Translations under genes and position numbers: made by a program | The notes under the pieces: model-generated | What the model saw: the letters and a program-made list of their open reading frames with translations, nothing else | What the model was told of the DNA's origin: nothing | Databases searched by the model: none | In this document: positions 1 through 11,299 of the stretch, piece after piece | How positions within the stretch are numbered: position 1 is the first letter of the stretch | Layout of the letters: every line of letters begins with the position of its first letter | DNA from: Brasenia schreberi | Lineage: Eukaryota; Streptophyta; Magnoliopsida; Nymphaeales; Cabombaceae | Length of the DNA: 64,000 bases | NCBI GenBank assembly: GCA_036023115.1 | Contig: JAYKKT010000079.1 | Span: forward strand, 9,003,001 to 9,067,000 | Direction of reading: 5' to 3'

Positions 1-1842
1 GAATTCAGCCACGTAATCTGCTAGGGCTTGCCCCTTAATGGAGATCTGGTGATGGTATTTCAGGTCATACTCCATTAGAAGGAGTTGCCATTTGCCCAAT
101 CTACCCGTGAGAATGGGTTTTTCGAACAAGTGCTTGATTGGATCAAGCTTGGACACTATCCAGATCTCATGATCTAGGAAATAGTGTCTGAACTTCTGGC
201 AGGCCCAGACTAGGGCCAAGCACGTCTTCTCCATGGCTTGATAATTTCGTTCATAAGCCAAGAGAGTTTTCGAAATATAGTTGATGGCATACTCCTTATG
301 GGTGTCATCCTCGTACTGAGCCAACAGGGCTCCTAAAGCATTTACATGCACGGAGATGTATAATAAAAGCGGTTTTCCTTGTTTTGGAGGATTCAAAACG
401 GGGGGATTAACCAAGTATGCCTTCAGTCTCTCGAAGGACTTTTGGCATTCGTCATCCCATAAGAATTTCGTGCCCTTCCTCAACAGTTTGTTGAAGGGTT
501 CGCATCTAGTTGCCAGATTCGATATGAATCGGCGCACGGATTGTAATCGACCCTGGAGGCTACGGATTTGGGTGAGATTGGAGGGTGGAGCCATGTCTAT
601 GATGGCTCGACACTTAGAGGGGTCGACTTCTATTCCCCTTTGGCTCACCATAAAGCCTAGAAGCTTCCCTGATTCTACCCCGAACACACATTTTTGAGGG
701 TTTAGCTTTACTTTGTAAAGCCTAAGCCTTTCGAAAATCTTTTGTAAACATTCGATATGGGTGCATCGGGTTTTGGATTTCGCCAAGAGATCATCTACAT
801 ACACTTCTACAAGCTCATGAATTTGATCATGGAAGATCGTGTTCATGGCTCGTTGGTATGTTTCGCCGGCATTTTTCAAACCAAAGGGCATGACTGTATA
901 GCAGTACGTGCCCCATGGGGTTGTGAAGGCGGTCTTACCCTGATCTCGTGGACTTAGCTTGATTTGATTATAGCCTAAATAGCCATCCATGAATGAAAAC
1001 ATTTCATGATTTGCAGTACTATCGACTATCAAATCTATGTTTGGTAAAGGATAATTATCCTTTGGAGTGGCCTTATTCAGGTTTCTGAAATCGATGCATA
1101 TTCGAATTTTCCCATTGGTTTTTCGAACCACAACGATATTTGACAACCAATCAGAATACGCAATGGGTTTTATAAATCCGGCTTTTAGCAGATCTTCTAA
1201 ACCCTCTTTGACTTGCGTGTGCACATTCGGGTGTATTTTCCTAAGCTTCTGCTTTATGGGTTTTACACCTGCATCTAAGGGAAGACGATGCTCGACTATG
1301 CTGGGATCTATGCCCGGCATGTCTTCATACGTCCATGCAAACACATCTAAATAGGTTTGTAGAAATGCAATGAATGCTAACTTTTCAGTTTCATGCAAGC
1401 ATGCGCCTATTTTGATGGTTTTGGGATTGGAATCATCCCCTAGGTTCACCTCTATGAAATCTCCTCCTACTGATTGGGAAGGTCTTTCAAAATCGAGAAT
1501 TCTATGAAATTCTGGGAGCTCAGAAGTGGGATCTTCCTCAAGGGGATCCACTTCTGGGCTTTGATCATTCTCGTGGGCTATAGACCCGAGGGAACTTGAT
1601 GCGTGGTTTTCAAAATAACCTGGTTTTGTACTTGGATTTTCAAGTGATTTCAAAATTTTTGGTCTAGCTATGCAGACGACGTTTCTTTCGAAATCCTTTT
1701 CTTTTGCCAGAGTCCTACCAGGAGCAGCTATGTACAAAATCTTTTTAGTATTTTCCAAATTTTCGATTTTTTTTGGCTTTTGTAAAACAAGAACTTTGGG
1801 AACTATACAAAGCACTCTTTTTTCGAGTTTTTGTTTTTCCAT
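1..1842 (-). CDS. pol: Element A pol, 5' part: reverse transcriptase and start of RNase H (partial)
   Basis: The frame opens at an ATG at 1842 and appears open to the window edge, by comparison with B and E. It encodes the N-terminal linker, then reverse transcriptase with the FMDGYSGYNQI and YVDDLLAKSK motifs, then the first RNase H; the window ends in its C-terminal part (ADYVAEF). The enzyme would copy element RNA into DNA inside a virus-like particle. The 96 bases between the acceptor-like site (1933) and the ATG are rich in A-runs that differ in length between copies, so the true N-terminus is uncertain. The second RNase H and integrase of this copy are not visible. Confidence 0.85.
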   Translation of the reverse strand, partial: MEKQKLEKRVLCIVPKVLVLQKPKKIENLENTKKILYIAAPGRTLAKEKDFERNVVCIARPKILKSLENPSTKPGYFENHASSSLGSIAHENDQSPEVDPLEEDPTSELPEFHRILDFERPSQSVGGDFIEVNLGDDSNPKTIKIGACLHETEKLAFIAFLQTYLDVFAWTYEDMPGIDPSIVEHRLPLDAGVKPIKQKLRKIHPNVHTQVKEGLEDLLKAGFIKPIAYSDWLSNIVVVRKTNGKIRICIDFRNLNKATPKDNYPLPNIDLIVDSTANHEMFSFMDGYLGYNQIKLSPRDQGKTAFTTPWGTYCYTVMPFGLKNAGETYQRAMNTIFHDQIHELVEVYVDDLLAKSKTRCTHIECLQKIFERLRLYKVKLNPQKCVFGVESGKLLGFMVSQRGIEVDPSKCRAIIDMAPPSNLTQIRSLQGRLQSVRRFISNLATRCEPFNKLLRKGTKFLWDDECQKSFERLKAYLVNPPVLNPPKQGKPLLLYISVHVNALGALLAQYEDDTHKEYAINYISKTLLAYERNYQAMEKTCLALVWACQKFRHYFLDHEIWIVSKLDPIKHLFEKPILTGRLGKWQLLLMEYDLKYHHQISIKGQALADYVAEF

Positions 1843-1932
1843 TGTTTTTGGTTTTTCTTGTTTTTTGATTTTTTTCGATTTTAAGTTTTCAAATGTTTTT
1901 GGTATTTTTAGAAAAGGGATCTTCCGTCATAC

Positions 1933-1934
1933 CT
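1933..1934 (-). promoter_or_regulatory. Splice-acceptor-like AG in front of pol (A)
   Basis: On the minus strand a pyrimidine run TTTTCCCTTTGTAG is followed by GTATGACGG, about 20 bases after the gag-pro stop. The same site is kept in B, D and F, and with small changes in E. Ogre-type elements are known to splice between protease and RT; use here is inferred. Confidence 0.45.
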
Positions 1935-1955
1935 ACAAAGGGAAAACACTACGGG

Positions 1956-4826
1956 TTAGACTCGGAATAGGAGGTCTAAACCATAGGTTTCTTCTAAGAC
2001 AGGCTCCGGGGCACCCTTGACCCAGGTGGTCATAGGGGGTGGCTCCGGCGGTATTCGGGGAGTATAGCCGATCCCATATCGGCTTGGGTTGGCCCTAGGT
2101 AGGATGGGCTCTAGGAGACCCTGGTTTTGTGCCCCTAGACTCTTGTAGGGCGTGTAGCCCATGTTCAATAACATGTTCCATGACCTTTTGTTTTTTGAAA
2201 AGATGGGATATAAGTCGTGGTCCTGGAACATGCTATCGTCCATATTAGGCTCGTATGGCCTTTTGTCCAGGGGTTTTGGAAATAGGGAACGCTTGGGTTC
2301 TCCTAGGAGGATTAGAGTCGGGAGGGGGCCTGCTTTGGGCGGCCCCTTCACACATACAACCTTCCTAGGGTTGTTCAACACGAGCCGAGGTGGCTCAACC
2401 ATAATTTGCCCCAGGTTAGCCTCATGGGCCTGGGAGCTTGATAAACAAGAGGAGTTTATGATCCCCTGAAGCTGTGGGTGACTCTCACCTAGGATCACTA
2501 CGACCTGGTCCCTAAAAGGGATCTTGACACACCTGTGGAAGGTGGATGGCACAGCGCACAAACTGTGTATCCAGGGTCTTCCCAGCAACAGGTTATAATG
2601 GGGGTGGATGTCCAAGACATGGAACACCCCCGTGTGTTCGATCCCTCCCGTTTCCGTTGGGAGTTCGATGGATCCTAAAGGTCTAGACGCATTCCCATCG
2701 TATCCAGTGATAACGATGCGGCTTGGGTTTACTGAAGTCAAGGTGACTCCGATTTTGTACGCCACATGAAGTGGAAGGATGTTGAGCCCTCCTCCACCAT
2801 CGACTAGGCACCTGTCCAGAGAGTGGTTGTTTAGAACCACCTCGATATGCAGGGCCTGGTTATGGGTTTCGTAGGGTCTATCTACATCATCTTCCGAAAA
2901 GGTGATGGACGATTTTGCTCCTAATAAAGCCACTTGGGCAGACAAGGATTCCGGACTTTTGTTCGAATCAACCTTGGCCCTTTCTAGAATTTTCTCTAAT
3001 ACAAGTCTATGCCTAGGCAAGGTTTTTATAAGCTCTAGGATAGACATGTGAATAGGAATCTTTGAAAGGTGGTTTTCGAAATCATAAGGATTTAGGATGA
3101 TTTTGTCCTTATCTGCTTTTGGCAGACCACTAGGGATACATGCTTTTGAGGGGCCAGGCACACTGACCATCTTTTGAGCACCTTGAAGGTGCGGGGGTTG
3201 ATAGATCCTCCCGGATCTAGTGACTTCCCCCACGACCAGCCTAGGGTTCACGCTAGACTTGGCTCTAAGGATGAGCTGAGGAGAACCTTGGATTTTCAAA
3301 ACTGATTTTACCGGGGTTTCCACTTTTGGAGGTCCCCAAATGACGACTTGGGCGGGCCTCTTGTATAATATAAGGATGGGCGCACAAGTAGGTCGACCAG
3401 GTTCTGGCTTTTGCGCTAGTTCCTTGGAAATGGTGAGGGTACATACCTCCTTTCCTTTCCCACTGCCACTGGTGTGTTTGGGAAAGGGTTCCTTGAAGAT
3501 AGCTTGAGGTGGCTCAGGTTCCGCAGTGACCTGGAGCCGGCCTTCTGCTATCAAGTTCTCAATTTTATTTAAAAGAGAGAAGCAGCGTTTGGTATCATGG
3601 CCTTTGAGCCGATGATACTTACAAAATCGGTTTAAATACCCCCCCTTGGACGTGACTCCTTCGGGGATTTCAGGGAGTTCGATCATGTCCTGGGCAAGTA
3701 AGAGGTCTAGGACCTCCGACACAGGTTGCCCCAGCGGAGTGTACTCCCATTTTTCAACCGGTTTTTGAAAATTGCGTTCCCTCCTATTTTCTAATTTTTC
3801 AAAATTTTTAGAAGTGCCCGCAATGCCTGGATCCACCCGGACATTGGCGATTTTATGGGGCTTTGCCCCTTTGTCCGTCGTGGGCAGCCCATATGCGATG
3901 GGCTTTTCCAAACGGGTTTTTGGAACGGCACTTCCTTTCCATAAGTGATCGTATGTCCCTTTTCGCAAGTTGGTTTCGAAAAGGGAGGCCTTTTTGATCA
4001 ACTTATGGAAAGTTGAAATCTCATGGAGCGAGAGAAGGGTTTTTAACTCGCTTTTGAAATTATCCAGGATGAGCATTACTGCGCATCCATCGGATATGGG
4101 CTCTCGCACCTGGCCCAAAAGTGACCTCCATCTTATAATGAAGGCATGCACGTCTTCGTTCATGCCTTGCTTTGTATCCCTTAAGGTATTCAGGGTTGGC
4201 GTGACTTCTACGTTGTGTGCAAATCTTTGCATGAAGCAGTTCGCTAACTCTTCAAAAGTAGCGAACTGGCTTAAGTCGTAGGAAGCCAGCCATTTGGCAG
4301 TTGTGCCTTTAAGGGATAAAGGGAACCAATACACCCATTTCATCGAGTCCTTTTTCTTGTTATGGGCTCGACGTGAGAAAAGCTGCAAGTGAGACCTAGG
4401 GTCTCCCAAGCCATCATACCGATGAAAGTTCGGTATTTCATCGTCACTGTCTGTTTCGTAATCCATAGGAAGGAAATCAGATAGGGCGTAGCTTCTTTTC
4501 TCTTTATTCTGCCCTTTCAGCAGCTGCTATAGGGCTTTACGGTCCTTTTGTGTGAAGGACTCGTGGTATTGGTTGCCTTCCATTACGGAGGCCTCTTTTT
4601 GCTTGCGAGGTTTTTCAGATTTCTTTTTAGGCCTTTGTTCACCGTTCGATGAACATGAATCGCCTACTTCAGCCTCTTGGCTGAGAGCATCGATTTTGGC
4701 CTCAAACTCCCTTCTCAAGTCCTCGATTTCATCTAGTTTTATTTTGTTTTTGAAAATCCTCCTAGAGTGAGAACTTGATGCGCATGAGCCTTGGCTCGAC
4801 ACTTCACTTGGATTGGATTTTGACAT
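1956..4826 (-). pseudogene. gag-pro: Element A gag-protease, one nonsense codon
   Basis: Starts at the ATG at 4826 (MSKSNPSEV) and ends with LLFRV and TAA at 1956-1958. In order: a charged, Ser-rich N-terminus; a retrotransposon Gag domain (WVYWFPLSLKG, then FMQRFAHNVEVTPTL and IIRWRSLLGQV); a C-x2-H-x4-H-x4-C knuckle (CKYHRLKGHDTKRC); and an aspartic-protease-like segment with LVDGGGGLNILP. An in-frame TAG at 4527-4529 replaces a Gln codon about 100 residues into Gag; the rest is one open frame of 836 codons. Gag would build the particle and protease cleave it. The protease loop reads DGG instead of the usual DSG or DTG, as in the other copies. Confidence 0.88.
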
Positions 4827-4851
4827 GCTTTTCAAGCTTTTTCAAAATATC

Positions 4852-4853
4852 CT
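4852..4853 (-). promoter_or_regulatory. Splice-acceptor-like AG in front of gag (A)
   Basis: Minus strand reads TTCTTTGCTTGTACTTAG then GATATTTTG, 25 bases before the gag ATG. With the LTR donor at 6395-6400 it would define a leader intron of about 1.55 kb carrying the repeat array and primer site. Conserved in B, E, F and G. Confidence 0.45.
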
Positions 4854-4946
4854 AAGTACAAGCAAAGAAAACAAGTTAAAACGACACCTTTTTACAAAAT
4901 TTTCGCAAGACTTCTACAAGCAAACTCGATTTTTGAAAAGGCTCAC

Positions 4947-4964
4947 GTCCCACCGGGCGTGCCA
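4947..4964 (-). other. Primer binding site of element A
   Basis: Sense strand TGGCACGCCCGGTGGGAC, five bases after the LTR end TCTACA. It starts with TGG as expected for pairing with a tRNA CCA end. I could not assign the tRNA. Confidence 0.85.
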
Positions 4965-5058
4965 ATCTCTGTAGACGCGCGAAAAAATCCCGCCTCTTTG
5001 CCTCTTTCGGGGCTTGGAGCGGATCCTCTCGTGTGTCTAAGGCCTATGTATGCAAACA

Positions 5059-5088
5059 GGGCGTGCCAGCTAGCTTACTTAAGCTAGC
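5059..5088 (-). other. U5 hairpin plus primer-site-like 10-mer (A LTR)
   Basis: Sense: perfect hairpin with 9-bp arms (GCTAGCTTA/TAAGCTAGC, 2-base loop) immediately followed by TGGCACGCCC, identical to the first ten bases of the real primer site about 100 bases further on. Confidence 0.8.
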
Positions 5089-5566
5089 GAAGATATTTTT
5101 AACACTGACTTCTAAACGTGGCGACTGTGAGCAAGTAAGCTCTTGTCGTCGCAGACCTTCTTGCACCGATGCGCAAGGGTCAGTCTGTACGCTTTGCAAA
5201 AATCAAGTTTTTGGAGAGAAAGTCTACGAAGCGGTTCGAGGTGTCTATTTCGGGTCTTTAAGATGCGATTGCATATTTTAGATCACGTGGATTTGCACGT
5301 GCCTAAGTCTTTTCTTTTATCCCTTTTCGGGCCACCTAGTTTGTGTGTTATGAACACTCCACTACATGGGCGAATTCGAGCGGGGCTTGCTTCGATGCAA
5401 TATGCGTCCTACCTCATGGTATGGCGTAGATGCAATGCAAACTCACGCTACTCCAAAGGGAAAACCCGAAATGTAAAGACAATACTGAAGGGAAATGACT
5501 GAAGGGAAGTAACCGAAGGGAAATAACCGAAGGGAGATATGTATATAGATTATGTATATGAGCCCT

Positions 5567-6184
5567 TACTCGGGTCTTGCAAATAAGAGCGAAGGCTCAA
5601 TGTGGGTGCGTGCTTGAATTGAAAGACTTACACACACGACATGAAATTAAACCCAAATATAAATTGCAGTATGGCCTTGACTAAGGTCTTGGGAGTAAGA
5701 GCGAAGGCTCAATGTGGGTGAGAGTGCTTGAATTGAGGTACTACACACACGACATAAATGAAACCCAAATATAACTGCAATAAGGCCTTTACTAAGGTCT
5801 TGGGAATAAGAGCGAAGGCTCAATGTGTGTGAAAGTGCTTGAATTGAAAGACTTACTCACACGACATGAAATGAAACCCAAATAGTATAGGTCGGCCCTT
5901 ACTTGGGTCTTTCAAAAAAGAGCGAAAGCTCAATGTGTGTGAGAGTGCTTGAATTGAAAGACTTACTCACACGACATGAAATGAAACCCAAATAGTATAG
6001 GTCGGCCCTTACTTGGGTCTTTCAAATAAGAGCGAAGGCTCAATGTGTGTGAGAGTGCTTGAATTGAAAGACTTACTCACACGACATGAAATGAAACCCA
6101 AATAGTATAGGTCGGCCCTTACTTGGGTCTTTCAAATAAGAGCGAAAGCTCAATGTGTGTGAGAGTGCTTGAATTGAAAGACTA
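5567..6184 (-). repeat. Tandem ~110-bp leader repeats (A LTR)
   Basis: About five to six diverged units, each with CACACATTGAGC, a GAGC-loop-GCTC stem, a CCC/GGG or CCTT/AAGG stem, and GTCGTGTGAG or similar. Located between the second donor-like site and the LTR end. Confidence 0.85.
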
Positions 6185-6394
6185 TGAGAGTGAGACTATG
6201 CTCCGTTATTACACTTATGTATTAGGGGCTGATTAGGCCCGTGTGTGTTCAAAATCGTGCACGACTAAGAGAGTGCACGTGTGTGGTTGTGCCAAGCCAC
6301 GTTATTACAAGCGGGGGGAGACTATGCTCCGTTATTACAACCCCGTATCAATTTGAATCTCAAGCAAGTATACAACTACGGACCGAGTTTAGGC

Positions 6395-6400
6395 ACTTAC
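6395..6400 (-). promoter_or_regulatory. Splice-donor-like GTAAGT (A LTR, second donor)
   Basis: Sense CCAGCTACTC followed by GTAAGTGCC. This GTAAGT is kept in every LTR in the window in which the region survives, including divergent F, S and the 25.8 kb piece. Confidence 0.4.
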
Positions 6401-7109
6401 GAGTAGCTGGTCCGTAGAGGCCTTGCTTGAGCGTGGGCTTGGGCTTCGCCTTGGGCTGCAAACGGGAGCTCCGCGAGGATAGGTGACCAAAGGTGTTGGC
6501 CGGCTGTAAGTGGGGCGCGGGATAGGCGCCTCGAAGGTGGCCGACTGCAAATGGGTGTCGCCTCGATGTGGGGGGTAAAAGGGGCTGGAACAAGTGAGTT
6601 TTTAGGGTCACTAGGATAGTCGAGTGTTTAGGGAAGATGGACCTAAAGGGGAGTTTATGGGAAGGCCGAATGGGACACCTAGGGGAAGGCCGAATGGGAT
6701 AGGATGGTTAGGTGGTGGCCGGTAGTTTAGGTTGTGCTAGGTTCGGCTAAGTTAAAGTGGTGGTGACAAAAGCTGAGATGATGATAGGGTGGGTGGCTAG
6801 GAGTGGAGAGGTAGTAGAGAAGGGTTTAGGTAGAGTTAGAGAAGGCTTACCGAATGGGGAGAGGCGGTGGATGAAGAGAGAAGCAGCCGGATGTGGGAGC
6901 TCGGCTGGTTCGGTTGGGTGAAGGTGGTGGCGTCCGGCTGGGTGAGGTGGTGGTGGATGGAAGAGGGAAGGTGGCGGTGCAGGTAGAGCTGGTGGAGCAG
7001 ATGGAGCAGGTGGGCAGGTGGAGAGTGGTCCCGGCTGGGCTGGAAAAGGGTGGTCCCGGCTGCGTGAGGTGAGGGCTCCAGCTTTCAAAACCCGCCCCCA
7101 AGGGGGGGG

Positions 7110-7117
7110 TTTAAATA
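7110..7117 (-). promoter_or_regulatory. TATA-like box of A LTR
   Basis: Sense CCCTATTTAAACCCC, before a C-run, at the same place as in the other LTRs (about 1.25 kb from the LTR start). Likely sets the U3/R boundary about 30 bases downstream. Confidence 0.55.
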
Positions 7118-7995
7118 GGGGATGGGTAGGTCGGTTAGGGCTGGGCTTGGGGTAGTGGTTAGGTGGTTTAGGTAGGGTGGTATGTAGATAAGGTGGGCTG
7201 GAAAGGGTTGGGCCAGATATTTTGGAAACTAGGGGTTTGGGTAGATTGTGGGCTAGGGGTGGTTTAGGGGTTTAGGGCTAGGTTAGGTGGTTGGGTTTTG
7301 GGGTGAGGTTTAGTGAGCTAGGTTAGGTGATTAGGCTAGGTTTAGGCTAGGATTAGGGAAATTAATCTAGGTTTAGGGAAGGATTAGGGAAGTGGGTTAG
7401 GTGTTTAGGTTGGGATTAGGACGGGATTAGGGAAGTGGGTTAGGTGATTAGGTTCAGATTAGGGGTGGATTAGGAGTTTAGGCTAGGATTAGGCGTTTTG
7501 GGTTAGGTTTAGGTGAAGGAGCTCCCATAGCATGGCCCATAGACCTTGACCACCTCATGTTGGTGCAGCCCTAGGTTAGGTTTTAGCTAATTACAAGCTT
7601 AAACCCACTCGATTAGGCTAACTCACATGATTAAACCCAAACTTGACACACAAGTCAAGCTTAATACAACACTCTTGATATTTTCCATCCCCACTCTCTC
7701 TCATGCCCAATATCCCACGTGAATTTCAAGTGGGCCCCACCTCCATTTATGAGAAGGTGATGTGGGCCATGGATATGGATATTGGATTGGATCTCTGGAT
7801 CCAAATCCAAATCCAAGTCCATATATGGGTTTGGATTGGGATCTGGATATATATGGTCCAGATCCAATCCAAACTGAACTCTGACTCCTTCGAGCTGGGT
7901 TCGAAACGGACGATTCGTGTGGGGCCTGATAGCATCAGTACTCCGTCTGCGTTGGGTCTTCGCCAACATAGTCGTCCGCCTCCGTTTCTGCCTTC

Positions 7996-8000
7996 CGGAG
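7996..8000. repeat. Target site duplication of B, left copy (CGGAG)
   Basis: CGGAG directly before TGTAGACGCG of the B 3' LTR; matches the right copy at 22568-22572. Confidence 0.93.
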
Positions 8001-11000
8001 TGTAGACGCGCGAAAATCCCCGCCTCTTCGCCCCTTTCGTGGCTTTGGAGTGGATCTTATCGTGCGTCTAAGGCCTAAGTATACAAACAGGGCGTGCCAG
8101 CTAGCTTACTTAAGCTAGCGAAGATATATTTAACACTGACTTCTAAACGTGGCGACTGTGAGCAAGTGAGCTCTTGTCGTCGCAGACCTTCTTGCACCGA
8201 TGCGCAAGGGTCAGTCTGTACGCTTTTGCAAAAATCGAGTTTTAGGGAGAAAGTCTACGAAACGATTCGAGGTGTCTATTTCGGGTCTTTAAGATGTGAT
8301 TGCATGTTTTAGATCACGTGGATTTGCACGTGCCTAAGTCTTTTCTTTTATCCCTTTTTGGGTCGCCTAGTTTGTGTGTTATGAACACTCCACTACATGG
8401 GCGAATTCGAGCGGGGGTTGCTTCGATGCAATATGCGTCCTACCTCGTGGTATGGCGTAGATGCAATGCAAACTCACGCTACTCCAAAGGGAAAACCCGA
8501 AATGTAAAGACAATACGGAAGGGAAATAACAGAAGGGAAATAACCGAAGGGAAATAACCGAAGGGAAATAACCGAAGGGAAATACGTATATATCTTATGT
8601 ATATGAGCCCTTACTCGGGTCTTGCAAATAAGAGCGAAGGCTCAATGTGGGTGCGTGTTTGAATTGAAAGACTTACACACACGACATGAAATTAAACCCA
8701 AATATAAATTGCAGTATGGCCTTGACTAAGGTCTTGGGAGTAAGAGCGAAGGCTCAATGTGTGTGAGAGTGTTTAAATTGAAGTACTACACACACGACAT
8801 AAATGAAACCCAAATATAACTGCAATAAGGCCTTTACTAAGGTCTTGGGAGTAAGAGCGAAGGCTCAATGTGTGTGAAAGTGCTTGAATTGAAAGACTTA
8901 CTCACACGACAAGAAATAAAACCCAAATAGTATAGGTCGGCCCTTACTTGGGTCTTTCAAATAAGAGCGAAAGCTCAATGTGTGTGAGAGTGTTTAAATT
9001 GAAAGACTTACTCACACGACATGAAATGAAACCCAAATAGTATAGGTCGGCCCTTACTTGGGTCTTTCAAATAAGAGCGAAAGCTCAATGTGTGTGAGAG
9101 TGCTTAAATTGAAAGACAACACACCCAACTTAGACAAAACCCTTCGGAAATGAAATATATACGTACACTTATATATTAGGGGCTGATTAGGCCCGTGTGT
9201 GTTTGAAATTGTGCACGACTAAGAGAGTGCACGTGTGTGGTTGTGCCAAGCCACGTTATTACAAGCGGGGGGAGACTATGCTCCGTTATTACAACCCCGT
9301 ATCAAATTGAATTTCAAGCAAGTGTATGATTAAAGACCGAGTTTAGAAACTTACAAGTAGCTGGTCCGTAGAGGTCTTGCTTGAGCGTGGCCTTGGCTTT
9401 GGGCTGCAAATGGGAGCTCCGCGAAGGTGTGTGACCAAGGGTGCTGGCCGGCTGCAAATGGGGCACGGGATGGACGCCTCGAAGGGGACCGGTGGCAAGT
9501 GGGCGGCGCCTCCAAGTAGGGAGTTTAGAGTGGCTGACTAAGTGGGTCTTAGGGTCACTAGGGAAGTTAGGGACTTAGGGAAACTGGACCTAAAAGGTGA
9601 GCTAGTGGGAAGGCCAAAGAGAACGCCTAGGGGGGGGGGGTTGGCCGAATGGGAAATGGTGGCTAAGTAGTGGCCAGCCACTTGGGTTATCCTAGGTTCG
9701 GCTAGGCTTAGGTGGTGGCGGCAAAGAGGCTGAGCTAAGGGGAAGATGGGTGGCTAAGAGTGGAGAGGTGGTAGAGAGTGGTTTTGAGGGAGTTAGGGGG
9801 ACTTACCGAATGGGAAGGAGTGGCGGCAAAGGTGGCTGTCGGCTGGTGGAAGATGGGAGAAGGAGAGGGCCCGGCTGAGTGAGGTGGTGGTGTCCGGCTG
9901 GGGGGCAGTGATGGTGGACGGAAGAGGGAGAGTGGCGGAGCAGGTGGCGGCTGGTGGGGCTGGAGCTGCTGGGAAGACGGGTGAGAGATGGGAGAAGGAG
10001 AGGGCCCGGCTGGGTGGTGGAGTGGTTCCCACTTGGAAAACTCGCCCACAATGAGGGGGGGGGGTTTAAATAGGGGATGGGTAGGTCGGTTAGGGCTGGG
10101 TTGTGGGTAGTGGTTAGGTGGTTTAGGTAGGGTAGTATGTAGATAAGGTGGGCTGGATGGGGTTGGGCCAAATATTTTAAAACTAGGTGTTTGGGAAAAT
10201 CGTGGGCTAAGGGTGGTTTAGGGCTAGGTTAGGTGGTTGGGTTTTAGGGTGAGGTTTAGTGAGCTAGGTTAGGTGGTTTAGGCTAGGTTTAGGCTAGGAT
10301 TAGGGAAATTAATCTAGGTTTAGGGAAGGATTAGGGGAGTGGGTTAGGTGATTAGGTTGGGATTAGGCCGGGATTAGGGAAGTGGGTTAGGTGATTAGGT
10401 TCAGATTAGGGGTGGATTAGGGGTTTAGGCTAGGTTTAGGCATTTTGGGTTAGGTTTAGGTGAAGGAGCTCCCTTAGCATGGCCCATAGACCTTGATCAC
10501 CCCATGTTGGTGCAGCCCTAGGTTAGGTTTTAGCTAATTACAAGCTTAAACCCACTCAATTAGGCTAAACCACAAGATTAAACCCAAACTTGACACACAA
10601 GTCAAGCTTAATACAACATTCTTGATATTTATCACCCCCACTCTCTCTCATGCCCAATATCCCACGTGAATTTCAAGTGGGCCCCACCTCCATTTATGAG
10701 AAGGTGATGTGGGCCATGGATATGGATATTGGATTGGATTTCTGGATCCAAATCCAAATCCAAATCCACATATGGGTTTGGATTGGAATCTGGATATATA
10801 TGGTCCAGATCCAATCCAAACTGAACTCTGACTCCTTCGAGCTGGGTTCGAGACGGACGATTTGTGCGGGGCCTGACAGCATCAGTGCTCCGTCTGCGTT
10901 GGGTCTTCGCCAACATGGTCGTCCGCCTCCGTTTCTGCCTTCCGGAGATGACTTCAAATGCTTTTTTGATAAGAACAGGGTCTTGGACGTTCGAGATCCT

Positions 11001-11299
11001 GGGATGTGAATCAGATGCAAGAGATGCTGTGCCGGGCTTGACAGGTGCTCCGGTTCCGGGCTCTTCTTGGCTCTCCTGGTCCTGTCTTGATCGAGCCAAG
11101 CCACTTCGGGGTTTCAAAACATGTTTTAAAAGGGTTTTCAAAAGCTATATCATATGTTTTTGAAAGATAAAGTTTAAAACATATATACAGGGTTTGTTTG
11201 GAAGGCTCCTGGGTTTCCAAACTCAAAAATGGCCCTTTGGGGCTGCTTGTATAAAACCAGATTTGTTTAAGAAATTCGTGGGATTTCGGGGTGTTTACA
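8001..11299 (-). repeat. Element B 3' LTR
   Basis: 3299 bp. On the sense strand it begins TGTAAACACCCC (at 11299) and ends GCGTCTACA (at 8001). Contents match the right LTR: GGATTT foldback (about 10715-10825), CCTAA-rich tract (10200-10470), TATA-like box (10065-10072), two donor-like sites (about 9805 and 9349-9354), repeat array (8607-9116), hairpin plus 10-mer (8090-8119). Compared with the right LTR it carries a 12-bp extra TTAGG-type unit and longer G runs. No gene. Confidence 0.97.
8090..8119 (-). other. U5 hairpin plus primer-site-like 10-mer (B 3' LTR)
   Basis: Same arrangement as in A: 20-nt hairpin with 9-bp arms followed at once by TGGCACGCCC on the sense strand, about 90 bases before the LTR end. 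Confidence 0.8.

Larger units (their letters stand above)
4970..8000 (-). repeat. Element A 5' LTR, downstream part (R/U5 and part of U3)
   Basis: The LTR end (TCTACA on the sense strand) is at 4970. Reading sense (right to left) it contains: the foldback GGATTT region (about 7750-7880), a degenerate telomere-like CCTAA-rich tract (about 7200-7520), a TATA-like box (7110-7117), a proline-rich-looking C/T-rich leader, a splice-donor-like GTAAGT (6395-6400), a tandem array of about 110-bp units (5567-6184), and a hairpin with a primer-site-like 10-mer (5059-5088). The sequence stops at CGGAG (7996-8000), where element B inserted; the rest is at 22568-22923. Open frames here are not genes. Confidence 0.92.

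Noticed and set aside
355..1354. Plus-strand frames of 60-120 codons across A, B and F pol (and minus-strand ones across E)
   Set aside because: They lie antisense to well-identified pol sequence and recur only because pol is conserved.
5567..6184. CRISPR-like array
   Set aside because: The roughly 110-bp units have no constant repeat with unique spacers; they are LTR leader repeats in a eukaryotic element.
6360..6611. Frame ending LQPKAKPKPTLKQGLYGPATRKCL near the second donor, recurring in several LTRs
   Set aside because: At first the lengths looked like multiples of three, but G has a one-base loss and E reads another frame upstream. The conservation is of nucleotides (splice-like borders), not of a peptide.
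9735..10171. Proline/serine-rich frames in the C/T-rich leader of each LTR
   Set aside because: Three overlapping frames of similar length in one skewed-composition stretch; not conserved in frame between LTRs.
10632..11141. A 169-codon frame (and counterparts at 7661, 21963, 30394, 40992, 57371, 62659) with DLDLDLDPEIQ
   Set aside because: It is a read-through of the U3 GGATTT repeat and foldback; frames exist on both strands, with indels between copies shifting them.
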